64,000 nucleotides of DNA from contig JAEYUW010000040.1 of the NCBI GenBank assembly GCA_023432225.1, positions 1 to 64,000 of the forward strand, given 5' to 3'. The position numbers were made by a program, and so were the translations under genes. Of this stretch, positions 54,813-63,122 are shown one piece after another. The notes beneath the pieces were generated by a model. It was given only the letters and a program-made list of their open reading frames with translations, was not told the DNA's origin and did no database searches. Position 1 is the first letter of the stretch; each line of letters begins with the position of its first letter. This stretch comes from Verrucomicrobiota bacterium (GTDB lineage: Bacteria; Verrucomicrobiota; Verrucomicrobiia; Opitutales; Opitutaceae).

Positions 54813-55193
54813 TCAGCGCTGCGCAACCGTCGCAGCGTCCGCGTCCTCGACGCGGATCGGCAGCACCACGCGAGCGCGCACCACGGCACCGTCACGCGTC
54901 AGCGGCTTGAATTTCCACTGCGCCACGGCCCGCGAGAGCTGCTTCACTAGGTCGCGATCGGCATCCGCAGGAGCATAGATCTCCTTCGGCGTGCCGTCCG
55001 CTTCGATGACGAAGCTCAAACGCACTTCAGCCCCGACGTAGTTCGGGTCGATCACCGGTTTCACAACCGCGATCGGCACGGGCACATCGGCGCGTCCAGC
55101 GTAGGACTCGACGTAAGCCTCCTCGTTCGACTTCGCGAAGGCGAAGGAAGCGAGCAGGCTGCTTGCGAGGATCAGTTTGATCACGTTTTTCAT
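54813..55193 (-). CDS. Small periplasmic protein with TonB C-terminal domain
   Basis: Exported protein of 126 aa. Signal peptide about 1-20 (KLILASSLLASFAFA). The rest is a TonB C-terminal domain (about 35-115: PIAVVKPVIDPNYVGAEVRLSFVIEADGTPKEIYAP, LVKQLSRAVAQWKFKPLTRDGAVVRARVVLPIRV). Lacking a membrane anchor and the Pro-rich spacer, it is not a normal TonB; it would be free in the periplasm. The upstream 587 bp hold no gene. Confidence 0.8.
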   Translation of the reverse strand: MKNVIKLILASSLLASFAFAKSNEEAYVESYAGRADVPVPIAVVKPVIDPNYVGAEVRLSFVIEADGTPKEIYAPADADRDLVKQLSRAVAQWKFKPLTRDGAVVRARVVLPIRVEDADAATVAQR

Positions 55194-55570
55194 GGTAGGG
55201 TGTCTTTCGTTTGTTGGTTTCTAGCTTCAACTGCACCCGGCATCGCCGGGTGTTTGCGCCACGCCGGCCCATCCGGCCGCTCGTGCGCGAAAGCCGCGTT
55301 TTGGGGACGCGGGGTAGTGATAACACCGTGCAACTGATCGCTCGACGGGACTGCCAAAGAACACCCCGCTAAATGCAGCCCCCGTGCCAACTGGTCCGCG
55401 GGCACGTGTGTATCACCTTGAAGAGCGCCTCCGCAGCGCGGCGAAATTTCGCGTGAGCGCTATGACATTTCGGGCGCGGAACCTCCGCCAATCGCCCCCC
55501 AACCGCGCGCACGCCCGCACCACACCGCGCACGCAATGCCCTACTCATCACTTCACTCGATCGGCCTATT

Positions 55571-55585
55571 TTGCTTATTAAGCAA
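55571..55585. promoter_or_regulatory. 15-bp palindrome, copy 1
   Basis: TTGCTTATTAAGCAA: two 7-bp arms around a central T. A second identical copy lies 114 bp away. Layout, odd central base and TTA/TAA core recall the TGTAACCTATTAGGTTACA sites. Confidence 0.65.
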
Positions 55586-55684
55586 CGAACGCCCCGGCCG
55601 CATCGGCCACCCAGGCTAGCGAGATCATAGACCGAAGCGCACACCAAGATGAGAGTGGAAGGACGCGGGGCGCCTGAAGCTAAA

Positions 55685-55699
55685 TTGCTTATTAAGCAA
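55685..55699. promoter_or_regulatory. 15-bp palindrome, copy 2
   Basis: Identical TTGCTTATTAAGCAA, 82 bp before the DUF167 start. The two copies bracket about 99 bp with no gene, so they may be operators of the DUF167 gene or ends of a short element. Confidence 0.65.
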
Positions 55700-55780
55700 A
55701 ATTGCGTTCGCACCCCGCGGAGTCGTTTGAGTTAGGCGGAGCTTGCGGCGTTGGACTGGGCACGCCACGTCTGTGCCGTC

Positions 55781-56074
55781 ATGGCCGCAACCGCTCCTCG
55801 TCCTGCGCTGCCGAGCTGCACGCTCGAGATCAAAGCCGTGCCCAACGCGCCGCGCAGCGCAGTCGTCGGCTGGCTCGGCGACGCGCTCAAAGTGAAGGTG
55901 CACGCGCCCGCCCTCGAAGGCCGCGCCAACGAGGAACTCTGCGAATTCCTCGCCGATACTCTCGCGGTGCCGCGGCGCGCCGTGACGCTGCTCCGCGGCG
56001 ACAAGTCGCGACAGAAGGTCGTGCGCCTCGAGGGCCTCGATCTCGCCGAAGCGAAGCGGCGCCTCACGCAATGA
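55781..56074 (+). CDS. DUF167/YggU family protein
   Basis: Small soluble protein of 97 aa of the conserved UPF0235 (YggU) family: LEIKAVPNAPRSAVVGWLGDALKVKVHAPALEGRANEELCEFLADTL, then TLLRGDKSRQKVVRLEG. Function unknown, conserved widely. The ATG at 55781 aligns with the family start; the 10 codons before it belong to the promoter side. The palindrome at 55685 is in its promoter region. Confidence 0.88.
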   Translation: MAATAPRPALPSCTLEIKAVPNAPRSAVVGWLGDALKVKVHAPALEGRANEELCEFLADTLAVPRRAVTLLRGDKSRQKVVRLEGLDLAEAKRRLTQ

Positions 56075-56099
56075 GGACACCGCGTCGCGCGCCGCTTTT

Positions 56100-56174
56100 C
56101 TGTAGCGGCGGTCTGCGACCGCCGATCGAAAGTGACCGCCTTGGTGTGTCGGCGGTCATAGACCGCCGCTACAG
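56100..56174. repeat. CTGTAG...CTACAG hairpin element (GCGGTC type)
   Basis: A 75-bp copy of the type at 29265 and 40642; the left inner palindrome reads GCGGTCTGCGACCGCC. It ends 10 bp before the stop of the old-yellow-enzyme gene. Confidence 0.85.
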
Positions 56175-56184
56175 TGCCGCCCTC

Positions 56185-57252
56185 TCACCCCGCCAGCACC
56201 GGATAATCCGTGTAACCCTTCGGTCCGGGCGAGTAGAGCCGCTTCAGGTCGACCTCGTTCAGCGGCGCGTTCTGCGCGAAACGCGTGGGCAGATCCGGGT
56301 TGGCAATGAACTTCATGCCGAACGCGATCGCGTCGGCGAGTTCCGCGTGCAGATCCGCTTCGGCGGCCTCGCGCGTGTAACCGCCGTTGCGGATGAGCAC
56401 GCCGGAGAAATTGCGCCGCGCCACACGCGCGAGTTCCACTTCCTCCGGCGCCTCGTGTTTCACCGCGCGCACATGCATGAACGCCACGCCGCGCTGCTGC
56501 AGGCCGCGCGCGATGTGTTCCACCAGCACGACGGGATTGCTATCGTGCATGTCGTTCCCCGGCGTCAGCGGCGAGATGCGCACGCCGACGCGCGCAGCGC
56601 CGAGCACGCCGATCGCCGCATCGACGATCTCGAACAGCAAACGCGTGCGATTCTCGAGCGAGCCACCGTAGCGATCCGTGCGATCATTCACGCCGTCGCG
56701 CAGGAATTGATCAATCAGGTAGCCGTGCGCGCCGTGGATCTCGACGAAATCAAAACCCGCCGCGTCCGCCCGCACTGCCGCGAGTCGGAAAAGTTCGACG
56801 ATGCCCGGAATCTCCTCCGTGCGCAGCGCGCGCGGCGCCGGATACGGCTGTTTGCCCTTCGGCGTGTGGATGTCGTCGTGGCGAATCGGTTTGTTCGACG
56901 AAGAGATCGGTTGGAGGCCGTGGTTGAGATCGTGATGCGTCGCGCGCCCCGGATGCCAGAGTTGCAGCGCGATGCGGCCACCGGCGGCGTGCACGGCGTC
57001 GGTCACCTTGCGCCAACCCGCCGCGTGCGCGTCGCTGTAGATGCCGGGCTCGAGGCCGAAGGCGCGCGCGTTCGGGTCCACCATCGTCGCCTCCGCGATC
57101 AACAGCCCGCCGCCCGCGCGCTGGCGGTAGTGTTCGGCAATCAAATCCGTCGCGACATGGTTCTCGTCGGCGCGCACACGCGTGAGCGGCGCCATGAACA
57201 CGCGATTCGGCACCGTGACGTTCCCGATCTGGAGTGGAGAAAGTAGTTGCAT
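56185..57252 (-). CDS. Old yellow enzyme family alkene reductase
   Basis: FMN-dependent, NAD(P)H-using enoate reductase of 355 aa; TIM barrel. N-terminus LLSPLQIGNVTVPNRVFMAPLTRVRADENHVATDLIAEHYRQRA, substrate-loop ALQLWHPGRATHHDLNHGLQPISSS and the typical FVEIHGAHGYLIDQFLRDGVNDRTDRYGGSLENR. The catalytic Tyr/His-Asn pair is in the conserved region. Close to NemA/OYE class I. The ATG at 57252 has no strong ribosome site. Confidence 0.92.
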   Translation of the reverse strand: MQLLSPLQIGNVTVPNRVFMAPLTRVRADENHVATDLIAEHYRQRAGGGLLIAEATMVDPNARAFGLEPGIYSDAHAAGWRKVTDAVHAAGGRIALQLWHPGRATHHDLNHGLQPISSSNKPIRHDDIHTPKGKQPYPAPRALRTEEIPGIVELFRLAAVRADAAGFDFVEIHGAHGYLIDQFLRDGVNDRTDRYGGSLENRTRLLFEIVDAAIGVLGAARVGVRISPLTPGNDMHDSNPVVLVEHIARGLQQRGVAFMHVRAVKHEAPEEVELARVARRNFSGVLIRNGGYTREAAEADLHAELADAIAFGMKFIANPDLPTRFAQNAPLNEVDLKRLYSPGPKGYTDYPVLAG

Positions 57253-57410
57253 GGCGAACTAAATGCCCCAGTTGGCGCAAAACACAAATCGCCGGCCGCA
57301 ATTATGACATTTTGCCAAGATCGTGGCCCGCGGATGAACCCGCAGCGGAGCGCACTTGAGTCCCTTCCCCGCAATGTGTTGGATCGCGCTGCGCTTGGGC
57401 CAGCGCCCGC

Positions 57411-59540
57411 ATGTCATCCGTCACACTGCCTCTCCCCGGCGAGGCGCGTTCCTCTGGCTCCGCCATCGCCCAGCGTTTCAACGGCGATTTTGCGCCCGCG
57501 CGCCTCTCCCTCACGTATCGCATCGCACTCGTCGCCACCGCGGCGACGATGGTGCTGTTGCCGCTGATTTATCTGGCGCTGGCCGCCGGTGCCGCGTGGG
57601 GCGTGTGGTGGTGGCTCGGCGCGGGCCTCGCGATCTTCAAGCACAACACCAGCATCTGGTCGCTGCTGCTCTATCTCACGCCGGCCGTGGCGGGCGGCAT
57701 CACGGTGGTGTTTCTCTTCAAACCGTTCTTTGCCCCGCGCGAAAAGCCCGCCGAGCCGATCGAAGTCGATCTCGAGCGCGAGCCGATGCTGCGCGATTTC
57801 CTCGACGAAATCTGCCGTCGCGTCGGCGTCGCGCGTCCCGCTTCCGTCCAGCTAAATGCCGCCGTGAACGCCTCCGCGTCGTTCCGCCGCGGCTGGCTGA
57901 GTCTCGGCCGGCGCGATCTCACGCTCACGCTCGGCACGCCGCTCATCGCCGGTCTCACCGCGCAACAACTCGGCGGCGTGATCGCACACGAATTCGGCCA
58001 CTTTGCCCAGCGCACCGGCATGTCGTCCCAATACGTCATCCGCACGGTCAACGACTGGTTCGCTCATGTCGTCTTCGGCCGCGACCGCTGGGACGCGTGG
58101 CTCGTGGAGAACTCCGAGAACAACGACTGGCGCATCGCCGCCCCGCTCTGGTGCGCCCGCGGCGGCGTGTGGCTGAGCCGGCGGATTCTCCACGGTCTCC
58201 TCTACGTCGCCCACGCGCTCAGCTGCTGGCTCTCGCGCCAGATGGAATTCGACGCCGACTACTACGCCGCGCAACTGCAGGGCGCCGAATCCTTCGCCGC
58301 GACCGCCCACGCCGTCTCCGCGCTGTCCGTCGCCGAAGCGCGCGCGATCGAAGACATCAACACCTGGTGGCGCGACCACCGCGTCGTGGCGGATTTCGCC
58401 CAGCTCGTCCGCCAACGCCGCACCGCCCTGCCGTCCGAACTCGAGACCGTCCTCGCCAAGGCGCACGAGGAAGAGAAAACACTCTGGCATCACACGCACC
58501 CCTGCATGCGCGACCGCATCGCCCGCGCCCGACTCAGCGCACCGACCGGCGTGTTGAGCCTCGACGCGCCCGCGTCCGACCTTTTCCAAGATTTCGCCGC
58601 GAGCAGCCGCGAGGTCACCGTGGCCTTTTACCAGCGCTCGGTCGGCGAACGTCTCCGCGAAGCCAAACCTCTCTCCGAGGACGAAGTCGCCCAACGCATC
58701 GCCGGCGACGAGGCGCGCACGGCCGCTCTTCAGCGTCTGACTCACGGTGCCATCGGACTCGATCGTCCGGTGCTGCTCACGCTCGCCGAGATCGCTCCCG
58801 GCGCCGCCGGCCCGCATCCCACCGGCGCCGAGCACGCCGCGTGGTTCGAGCAAAACGCCGAGCGCCTGCGCGTCGCCATGGAAGCCGACACGCAAGCCTA
58901 CGGCCGCCTGCAAGAGCTCGCCGGCGCACGCCGCTTCCTCGAGGGCGGTCTCGCCATCAAACCCGCCTCCTTCCAGCTCAAGGCTTCGTCGGTCGCCGCG
59001 ATTGATGAAGCGCAAGCCGAGGCCCTGAGGGCGCGCCTCGATCACGACGCACTCCTCACCGAGATCGTCACCCGCGTGCGGGAACGCCTGCGCACGTTCG
59101 CTCGCCTCGCACACGCGCAACCGGACGCGCCCGCCGCGGTGCGCCTCCGTGCCTTGCTGGAGACGTTCGCGAGTCTCTCGCCGTTCTACAGCCACCTGCC
59201 GCGCCTGCTGCAGCTGCAATCCGTCGCGCAACTTTTTGCGGCAAACGAATCCGCTTTGGCCCGCAACACGCAATTCGTCCTCGTCTCCGCCGCCGTCAGC
59301 GATGAGGTCCGCCGCGCCGTCGAAGCCTGGCTCCCCACCGCCAGCGGAGTGCCCGACGCATTCGCCGATCCGTCGGCGAACCGCAGCGTCGCCAATCTGG
59401 TGCGCACGGCGGGTAACGAGACGTCCGGCAACGCCACGTTTGCCGCGCAGCTCAGCGCCGCGATCCGCTACTATTTCCAGCTCCTCGCCGAGTGCGCCAC
59501 GCTGGCCGAATCGCTCGAGGCGCCCGTCACCGCGCCGTGA
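57411..59540 (+). CDS. M48-family membrane metallopeptidase-like protein
   Basis: Membrane protein of 709 aa. Two predicted helices at about 40-105 (IALVATAATMVLLPLIYLALAAGAAW, WSLLLYLTPAVAGGITVVFLF), a zinc protease site GGVIAHEFGHFAQRTG near residues 184-199, a third metal ligand in QMEFDADYYAAQLQGAE near 281-297, and a long helical C-terminal half with no recognised domain. Longer than HtpX (about 290 aa), so the C-terminal 400 residues are extra. It meets the MATE gene tail to tail, the two overlapping by 14 bp. Confidence 0.88.
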   Translation: MSSVTLPLPGEARSSGSAIAQRFNGDFAPARLSLTYRIALVATAATMVLLPLIYLALAAGAAWGVWWWLGAGLAIFKHNTSIWSLLLYLTPAVAGGITVVFLFKPFFAPREKPAEPIEVDLEREPMLRDFLDEICRRVGVARPASVQLNAAVNASASFRRGWLSLGRRDLTLTLGTPLIAGLTAQQLGGVIAHEFGHFAQRTGMSSQYVIRTVNDWFAHVVFGRDRWDAWLVENSENNDWRIAAPLWCARGGVWLSRRILHGLLYVAHALSCWLSRQMEFDADYYAAQLQGAESFAATAHAVSALSVAEARAIEDINTWWRDHRVVADFAQLVRQRRTALPSELETVLAKAHEEEKTLWHHTHPCMRDRIARARLSAPTGVLSLDAPASDLFQDFAASSREVTVAFYQRSVGERLREAKPLSEDEVAQRIAGDEARTAALQRLTHGAIGLDRPVLLTLAEIAPGAAGPHPTGAEHAAWFEQNAERLRVAMEADTQAYGRLQELAGARRFLEGGLAIKPASFQLKASSVAAIDEAQAEALRARLDHDALLTEIVTRVRERLRTFARLAHAQPDAPAAVRLRALLETFASLSPFYSHLPRLLQLQSVAQLFAANESALARNTQFVLVSAAVSDEVRRAVEAWLPTASGVPDAFADPSANRSVANLVRTAGNETSGNATFAAQLSAAIRYYFQLLAECATLAESLEAPVTAP

Positions 59541-60858
59541 GCCGCTGAAAACGCGCGGCAAGTAACACCGCCGCGCACGCAAGCCCGACGGCCAAGCCCG
59601 TCCATATGCCCATTGGCCCGAGCGTGGTGTGAAACGCCAGCGCGTAGCCCAGCGGCAGCGCGATGACCCAATACGCCACGAACGTCAGCACCGTCGGCAC
59701 GCGCACATCGGTGAGTCCGCGCAGCGCGCCGGCGCTGATGACTTGTGCGCCGTCGAACAGCTGGAAAATCGCCGCCACGATCAGCAACCGCGCCGCGAGC
59801 CCCGCCACATCCGTCGCCGGTGTGAACGCCGCCGTGATCCACGGCCCCGCGAGCGCAAAGATCAGCGCGAACGTCGCCATGACCGCCAGTCCCGTCGCCA
59901 GCGAACCAAACCCGATCGCGCGCAGCACCTCGTGCCGCCCTTCGCCGCGCGCCTGGCTGATGCGCAGACTCGTCGCCATCGAGATGCCGAGCGGCACCAT
60001 GAACGTCAGCGCCGCGCAACCGAGCGCGACTTGATGCGCCGCCAGCGGCACAGTGCCGAGCCAGCCCATCATCAGCGCCGCCATCGCAAACGCGCCGCCC
60101 TCGAACAGCAGCATGCCACCCGCCGGCACGCCGAGTTTCAGCAACTCGACAAACCGCCCGCGCTCCCAGCCGCGCCACGGCGCCGCGTGCACGGACGCGA
60201 ACGCCGTCGCTCGTTTTAGCCACCAGAAGATCACGATCGCCGCCACCACGCGCGCCGCGAGCGTCGCCACGCCCGAGCCGATCAGCCCAAGCGCCGGAAA
60301 TCCGAAATGCCCGAATACGAGCACCCAGTTCAGCAACGCGTTCAGCGCGACATCCGCCAGCATGATGCCCATCGGCACCCACGGCTGATTGAGCGATTCG
60401 CAAAACTGGCGCTGCACCTGGAACAACAGTGCCGGCAGGAACGAGAGCCCGATCAGCAGGAAATACGGCTGCACGATCGCGACGACCTCCGGCGGTTGTC
60501 CGAAGTGGTGCAGTTGCGTCGACGCCGCGAGCATCACCACGAACATCGCGACGCCGATCGCCGCCGCCAACGCGCGTCCGTGCCGCAACCACGCCGCGCA
60601 GCCCGCTTCGTCGCCCGCGCCATGATCGCGCGCCGCGAAAACGCCCGCGCCAAGCACGAGTCCGATGCCGACGACATAGCAGAGGCCGAACACGCCGTGC
60701 GTGAACGCCGCCGCCGCCAGTTCCGCGCGTCCCACGCGACCGATGAACGCGTTGTCGGTCACGCCGATCAGCATCTGGCTCACCTGGCCGACCACGATCG
60801 GGAACGCCAGCGCGAGCGTCGCGCGCAGCTCGCGCAGGATGTCGGCCGACTTCGTCAT
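59527..60858 (-). CDS. MATE family multidrug/toxin efflux transporter
   Basis: Inner-membrane antiporter of 443 aa with 12 predicted helices, the normal MATE size. The two-lobed repeat is visible: AFPIVVGQVSQMLIGVTDNAFIGRVGRAELAAAAF in the first half and KLGVPAGGMLLFEGGAFAMAALMMGWLGTVPLAAHQVALGCAALTFMVPLGISMATSLRISQARGEGR in the second. The ATG at 60858 begins the first helix; the 53 codons before it are Ala/Arg-rich and not plausible. Substrate unknown. Confidence 0.92.
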   Translation of the reverse strand: MTKSADILRELRATLALAFPIVVGQVSQMLIGVTDNAFIGRVGRAELAAAAFTHGVFGLCYVVGIGLVLGAGVFAARDHGAGDEAGCAAWLRHGRALAAAIGVAMFVVMLAASTQLHHFGQPPEVVAIVQPYFLLIGLSFLPALLFQVQRQFCESLNQPWVPMGIMLADVALNALLNWVLVFGHFGFPALGLIGSGVATLAARVVAAIVIFWWLKRATAFASVHAAPWRGWERGRFVELLKLGVPAGGMLLFEGGAFAMAALMMGWLGTVPLAAHQVALGCAALTFMVPLGISMATSLRISQARGEGRHEVLRAIGFGSLATGLAVMATFALIFALAGPWITAAFTPATDVAGLAARLLIVAAIFQLFDGAQVISAGALRGLTDVRVPTVLTFVAYWVIALPLGYALAFHTTLGPMGIWTGLAVGLACAAVLLAARFQRLTAR

Positions 60859-60922
60859 GGGAGTGGAAATCGTGCGCGCGACTGTGCCGGTCGCAACGGC
60901 GATTTGAGTTCGCCGTCGCACA

Positions 60923-61813
60923 GTGCCGCGCGCTGAATCGCCCGCTGTGTCCGCGCTCGCTCTCGCCCTGATTCTCGCCGCCGCCTTCGCCCACGCGACG
61001 TGGAACCTCGCGGCCAAGCGCTCGGGCGGCGGCCTGCCGTTCGTCTGGCTGACCGGGTTGCTGTCATTCGGCTGCTACGCGCCGGCGATCGCCGCGTATG
61101 CGGCGTGGAAACCCCTCACACTGCCGCCGGGCTCGCTCCTCGTGATCGTCGGCAGCGGACTCATCAAAACCGGCTACGCGCTCCTGCTGCAGCGCGGCTA
61201 TCGGCACGGGGATTTTTCGCTCGTGTATCCGCTCGCCCGCGGCACCGGTCCGCTGCTTTCGACGTGCGCCGCCATCGCGATCTTCGCCGAGCGGCCGAGC
61301 GCGCTCGCGCTCGCCGGCGGCGCGCTGATCGTCGCGAGCGTGTTTTATCTCACCGGCGGCGCGAAACTGCTCCACGCCGACCGCGCGCATTTGCGCCAGG
61401 GACTGCTCTATGGCTTCGCGTGCGGCTGCTGCATCGCCGGCTACACGGTGTGGGACCAGCACGCGGTGTCGCAGCTCCTGCTCGCGCCGCCGCTCTACGA
61501 TTTCGGCACGCAACTCGTGATGTGCCTCGTGCTCGCGCCATTCGCGCTCCGGCGTCTCCCCGAGGTCGCGGAAGGTTGGCGCGAGCACCGCGGCAAGGCC
61601 CTGACCGTCGCGTTTCTCGCGCCCACGGCCTACATCCTTGTGCTGTTCGCCATGCAATTCACGCCGGTGAGCTACATCGCCCCGGCGCGTGAAATTAGCA
61701 TTTTGATCGGCACGTTTTTCGGTGCGCGGTTGCTGGGCGAAGCCGATGCGTCGCGCCGCCTCATTGCCGCCGGCGGCATGGTCGCGGGCGTGATTGCTCT
61801 GGCACTCGGGTGA
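60923..61813 (+). CDS. EamA/DMT-family transporter
   Basis: Membrane transporter of 296 aa with ten predicted helices in two EamA repeats: LALILAAAFAHATWNLAAKRSGGGLPFVWLTG, VIVGSGLIKTGYALLLQRGYRHGDFSLVYPLARGTGPLLSTCAAIAIFAERPSALALAGG, and in the second half APTAYILVLFAMQFTPVSYIAPAREISILIGTFFGARLLGE. The start is GTG at 60923; a GTG eight codons later is also possible. Substrate unknown. Divergent from the MATE gene. Confidence 0.9.
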   Translation: MPRAESPAVSALALALILAAAFAHATWNLAAKRSGGGLPFVWLTGLLSFGCYAPAIAAYAAWKPLTLPPGSLLVIVGSGLIKTGYALLLQRGYRHGDFSLVYPLARGTGPLLSTCAAIAIFAERPSALALAGGALIVASVFYLTGGAKLLHADRAHLRQGLLYGFACGCCIAGYTVWDQHAVSQLLLAPPLYDFGTQLVMCLVLAPFALRRLPEVAEGWREHRGKALTVAFLAPTAYILVLFAMQFTPVSYIAPAREISILIGTFFGARLLGEADASRRLIAAGGMVAGVIALALG

Positions 61814-61833
61814 CGCGCGCGTAACTTTGCGGC

Positions 61834-62172
61834 GTGCGCCGCTCCAAGGAAATCGTCGTGCTCCTCCTGCTGCTCGTGGGCGTGATGGCGTTCGTGCTCT
61901 GGTATGTGCGCGACCGCCGTGCCGAATTGCGCGCGCAGCCGGCGACCGAGAAGGTCGTCGGTCCCGTCGTCGCGGCACCACCGGCGAATCCGCCCGCCCC
62001 GATCGATCTCGAAAAGCACGACGCGAAGACGATCGATTTCTCCAGCGGTCAGCCCGTCGTCAAGGACACGCCCGCCGACCGCGCCGCGCTCCAACAAGGC
62101 CTGAAGGACATTGAGGAAGCCACGCGCAACGTCACCTTCGAGGCACAGAAAACGCCGCCGAAGAAGCCCTGA
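61834..62172 (+). CDS. Small membrane-anchored protein of unknown function
   Basis: Unrecognised; 112 aa, GTG start. One N-terminal anchor (about 6-24, EIVVLLLLLVGVMAFVLWY) followed by a periplasmic Pro/Ala tail (VAAPPANPPAPIDLEKHDAKTIDFSSGQPVV). It begins 20 bp after the EamA stop, so the genes may be co-transcribed. Confidence 0.7.
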   Translation: MRRSKEIVVLLLLLVGVMAFVLWYVRDRRAELRAQPATEKVVGPVVAAPPANPPAPIDLEKHDAKTIDFSSGQPVVKDTPADRAALQQGLKDIEEATRNVTFEAQKTPPKKP

Positions 62173-62281
62173 GCGTGCGTTCAAGGCCAGATTCACCCGG
62201 CTCCAGTAAGCAGAGCGTAAATTTGCTGCCGGAACTGCGCTGAGCCTCGTCAGGCGCCGCCTGACTTGGGAAGGTGCACGC

Positions 62282-62635
62282 ATGCACGCGTGGAGATCGA
62301 AAGTGTTTTGGGTCGCCCTCGGGGTGCTCACGTGCGTCGGCGCCGTCGTGGCCCTGCGCCCGCCGGAACGTTCCATCGAAGTGCCGACGCTGCGCACGCG
62401 CACCGCACTCGAACGCCGCGAGTCGCTGTGGGCGTTGCAGGACGCGTGGGCCCACCGCGCCTTCGTCGACTCCCCGCAGAACGCCCGCGAGGAACGCGCT
62501 TTTCTCAACCGTCTGGCCTACTTCATCCGCGCGACCCGCGATCACGAGATCTATGGCCAGGCCTGCCAATTCTGGAACCGGGCCTACCACGATCACGCGT
62601 CACGGTATTCGGATTTCATCGAAGACGAAGGTTAG
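62282..62635 (+). CDS. Small membrane-anchored protein of unknown function
   Basis: Unrecognised; 117 aa. One anchor at about 7-25 (VFWVALGVLTCVGAVVALR), then a helical domain ending in RATRDHEIYGQACQFWNRAYHDHASRYSDFIEDEG. Compact and well folded in appearance. Follows the previous small gene on the same strand. Confidence 0.72.
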   Translation: MHAWRSKVFWVALGVLTCVGAVVALRPPERSIEVPTLRTRTALERRESLWALQDAWAHRAFVDSPQNAREERAFLNRLAYFIRATRDHEIYGQACQFWNRAYHDHASRYSDFIEDEG

Positions 62636-62712
62636 CGCCCTCGACCGCGTCCCGCCGGGACGACGTCGCCGCTGGTAAAACGCGCGAAGCTGTGCACGGT
62701 CGTGAGCCGTCC

Positions 62713-62955
62713 ATGAAACCAAGCGACCTCACGCCGAAAGTCCGCGAAGCCCTGCGTCAACTCGCCGCGGGCCCGCAGGACATGCGCGACGAGGCGCTGC
62801 TGCAGCTCATCAACGACGAGATGAAAAAATTCTCCATCGACGACATCGCCTACGTGCGCGACCGCGTGCGCTTCTCCTGCCCGCCCTGTCCGATGGTGCA
62901 ATCCGTCGTGCTCATGCTCAACGGCCTGATCGAAGTGAAGAACCTGCGCCTGTGA
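62713..62955 (+). CDS. Small protein with CPPCP motif
   Basis: Unrecognised; 80 aa, all helical in appearance (PKVREALRQLAAGPQDMRDEALLQLINDEMKKF) with a single cysteine pair RVRFSCPPCPMVQSVVLMLNGLIEVKNL. The CPPC pair could bind metal or form a disulfide. No signal peptide. The ATG at 62713 fits the amphipathic start. Confidence 0.65.
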   Translation: MKPSDLTPKVREALRQLAAGPQDMRDEALLQLINDEMKKFSIDDIAYVRDRVRFSCPPCPMVQSVVLMLNGLIEVKNLRL

Positions 62956-63051
62956 CCGGCCGCCCGCCGCACGGCTTGCGCCCCGCCACAACAAAGTTTG
63001 CGACCGCTGGGCCCGCCGCGCTCCTGGCGGCGCAACCCCGTGCTGCCCCGG

Positions 63052-63095
63052 GTAGGGCGAGCCGTCCCGCCGAGCCGCGGCTCACCGGGACGGCG
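63052..63095. repeat. GTAGGGCGAGCCGTCCC element with nested hairpins
   Basis: Begins GTAGGGCGAGCCGTCCCGCC and continues through GCCGTCCC / GGGACGGC around GAGCCGCGGCTC. Related to 51190-51217. It ends 28 bp before the stop of the surface-protein gene. Confidence 0.65.
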
Positions 63096-63122
63096 ACGAG
63101 TGCGCAGTCCCGGCGATTTTTC

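Larger units (their letters stand above)
55194..55780. other. 587-bp gene-free region with two 15-bp palindromes
   Basis: A hairpin CACCCGGC / GCCGGGTG with loop ATC lies at 55234-55252, in the 5' region of the TonB-domain gene. Two copies of TTGCTTATTAAGCAA follow (next entries). The reading frames here, of 65 and 114 codons, overlap the palindromes and look non-coding. Confidence 0.6.

Noticed and set aside
55369..55713. Open frames of 65 (plus strand) and 114 (minus strand) codons in the gene-free region
   Set aside because: Both run through the TTGCTTATTAAGCAA palindromes, lack ribosome sites and have no domain-like pattern, so I treat them as non-coding.
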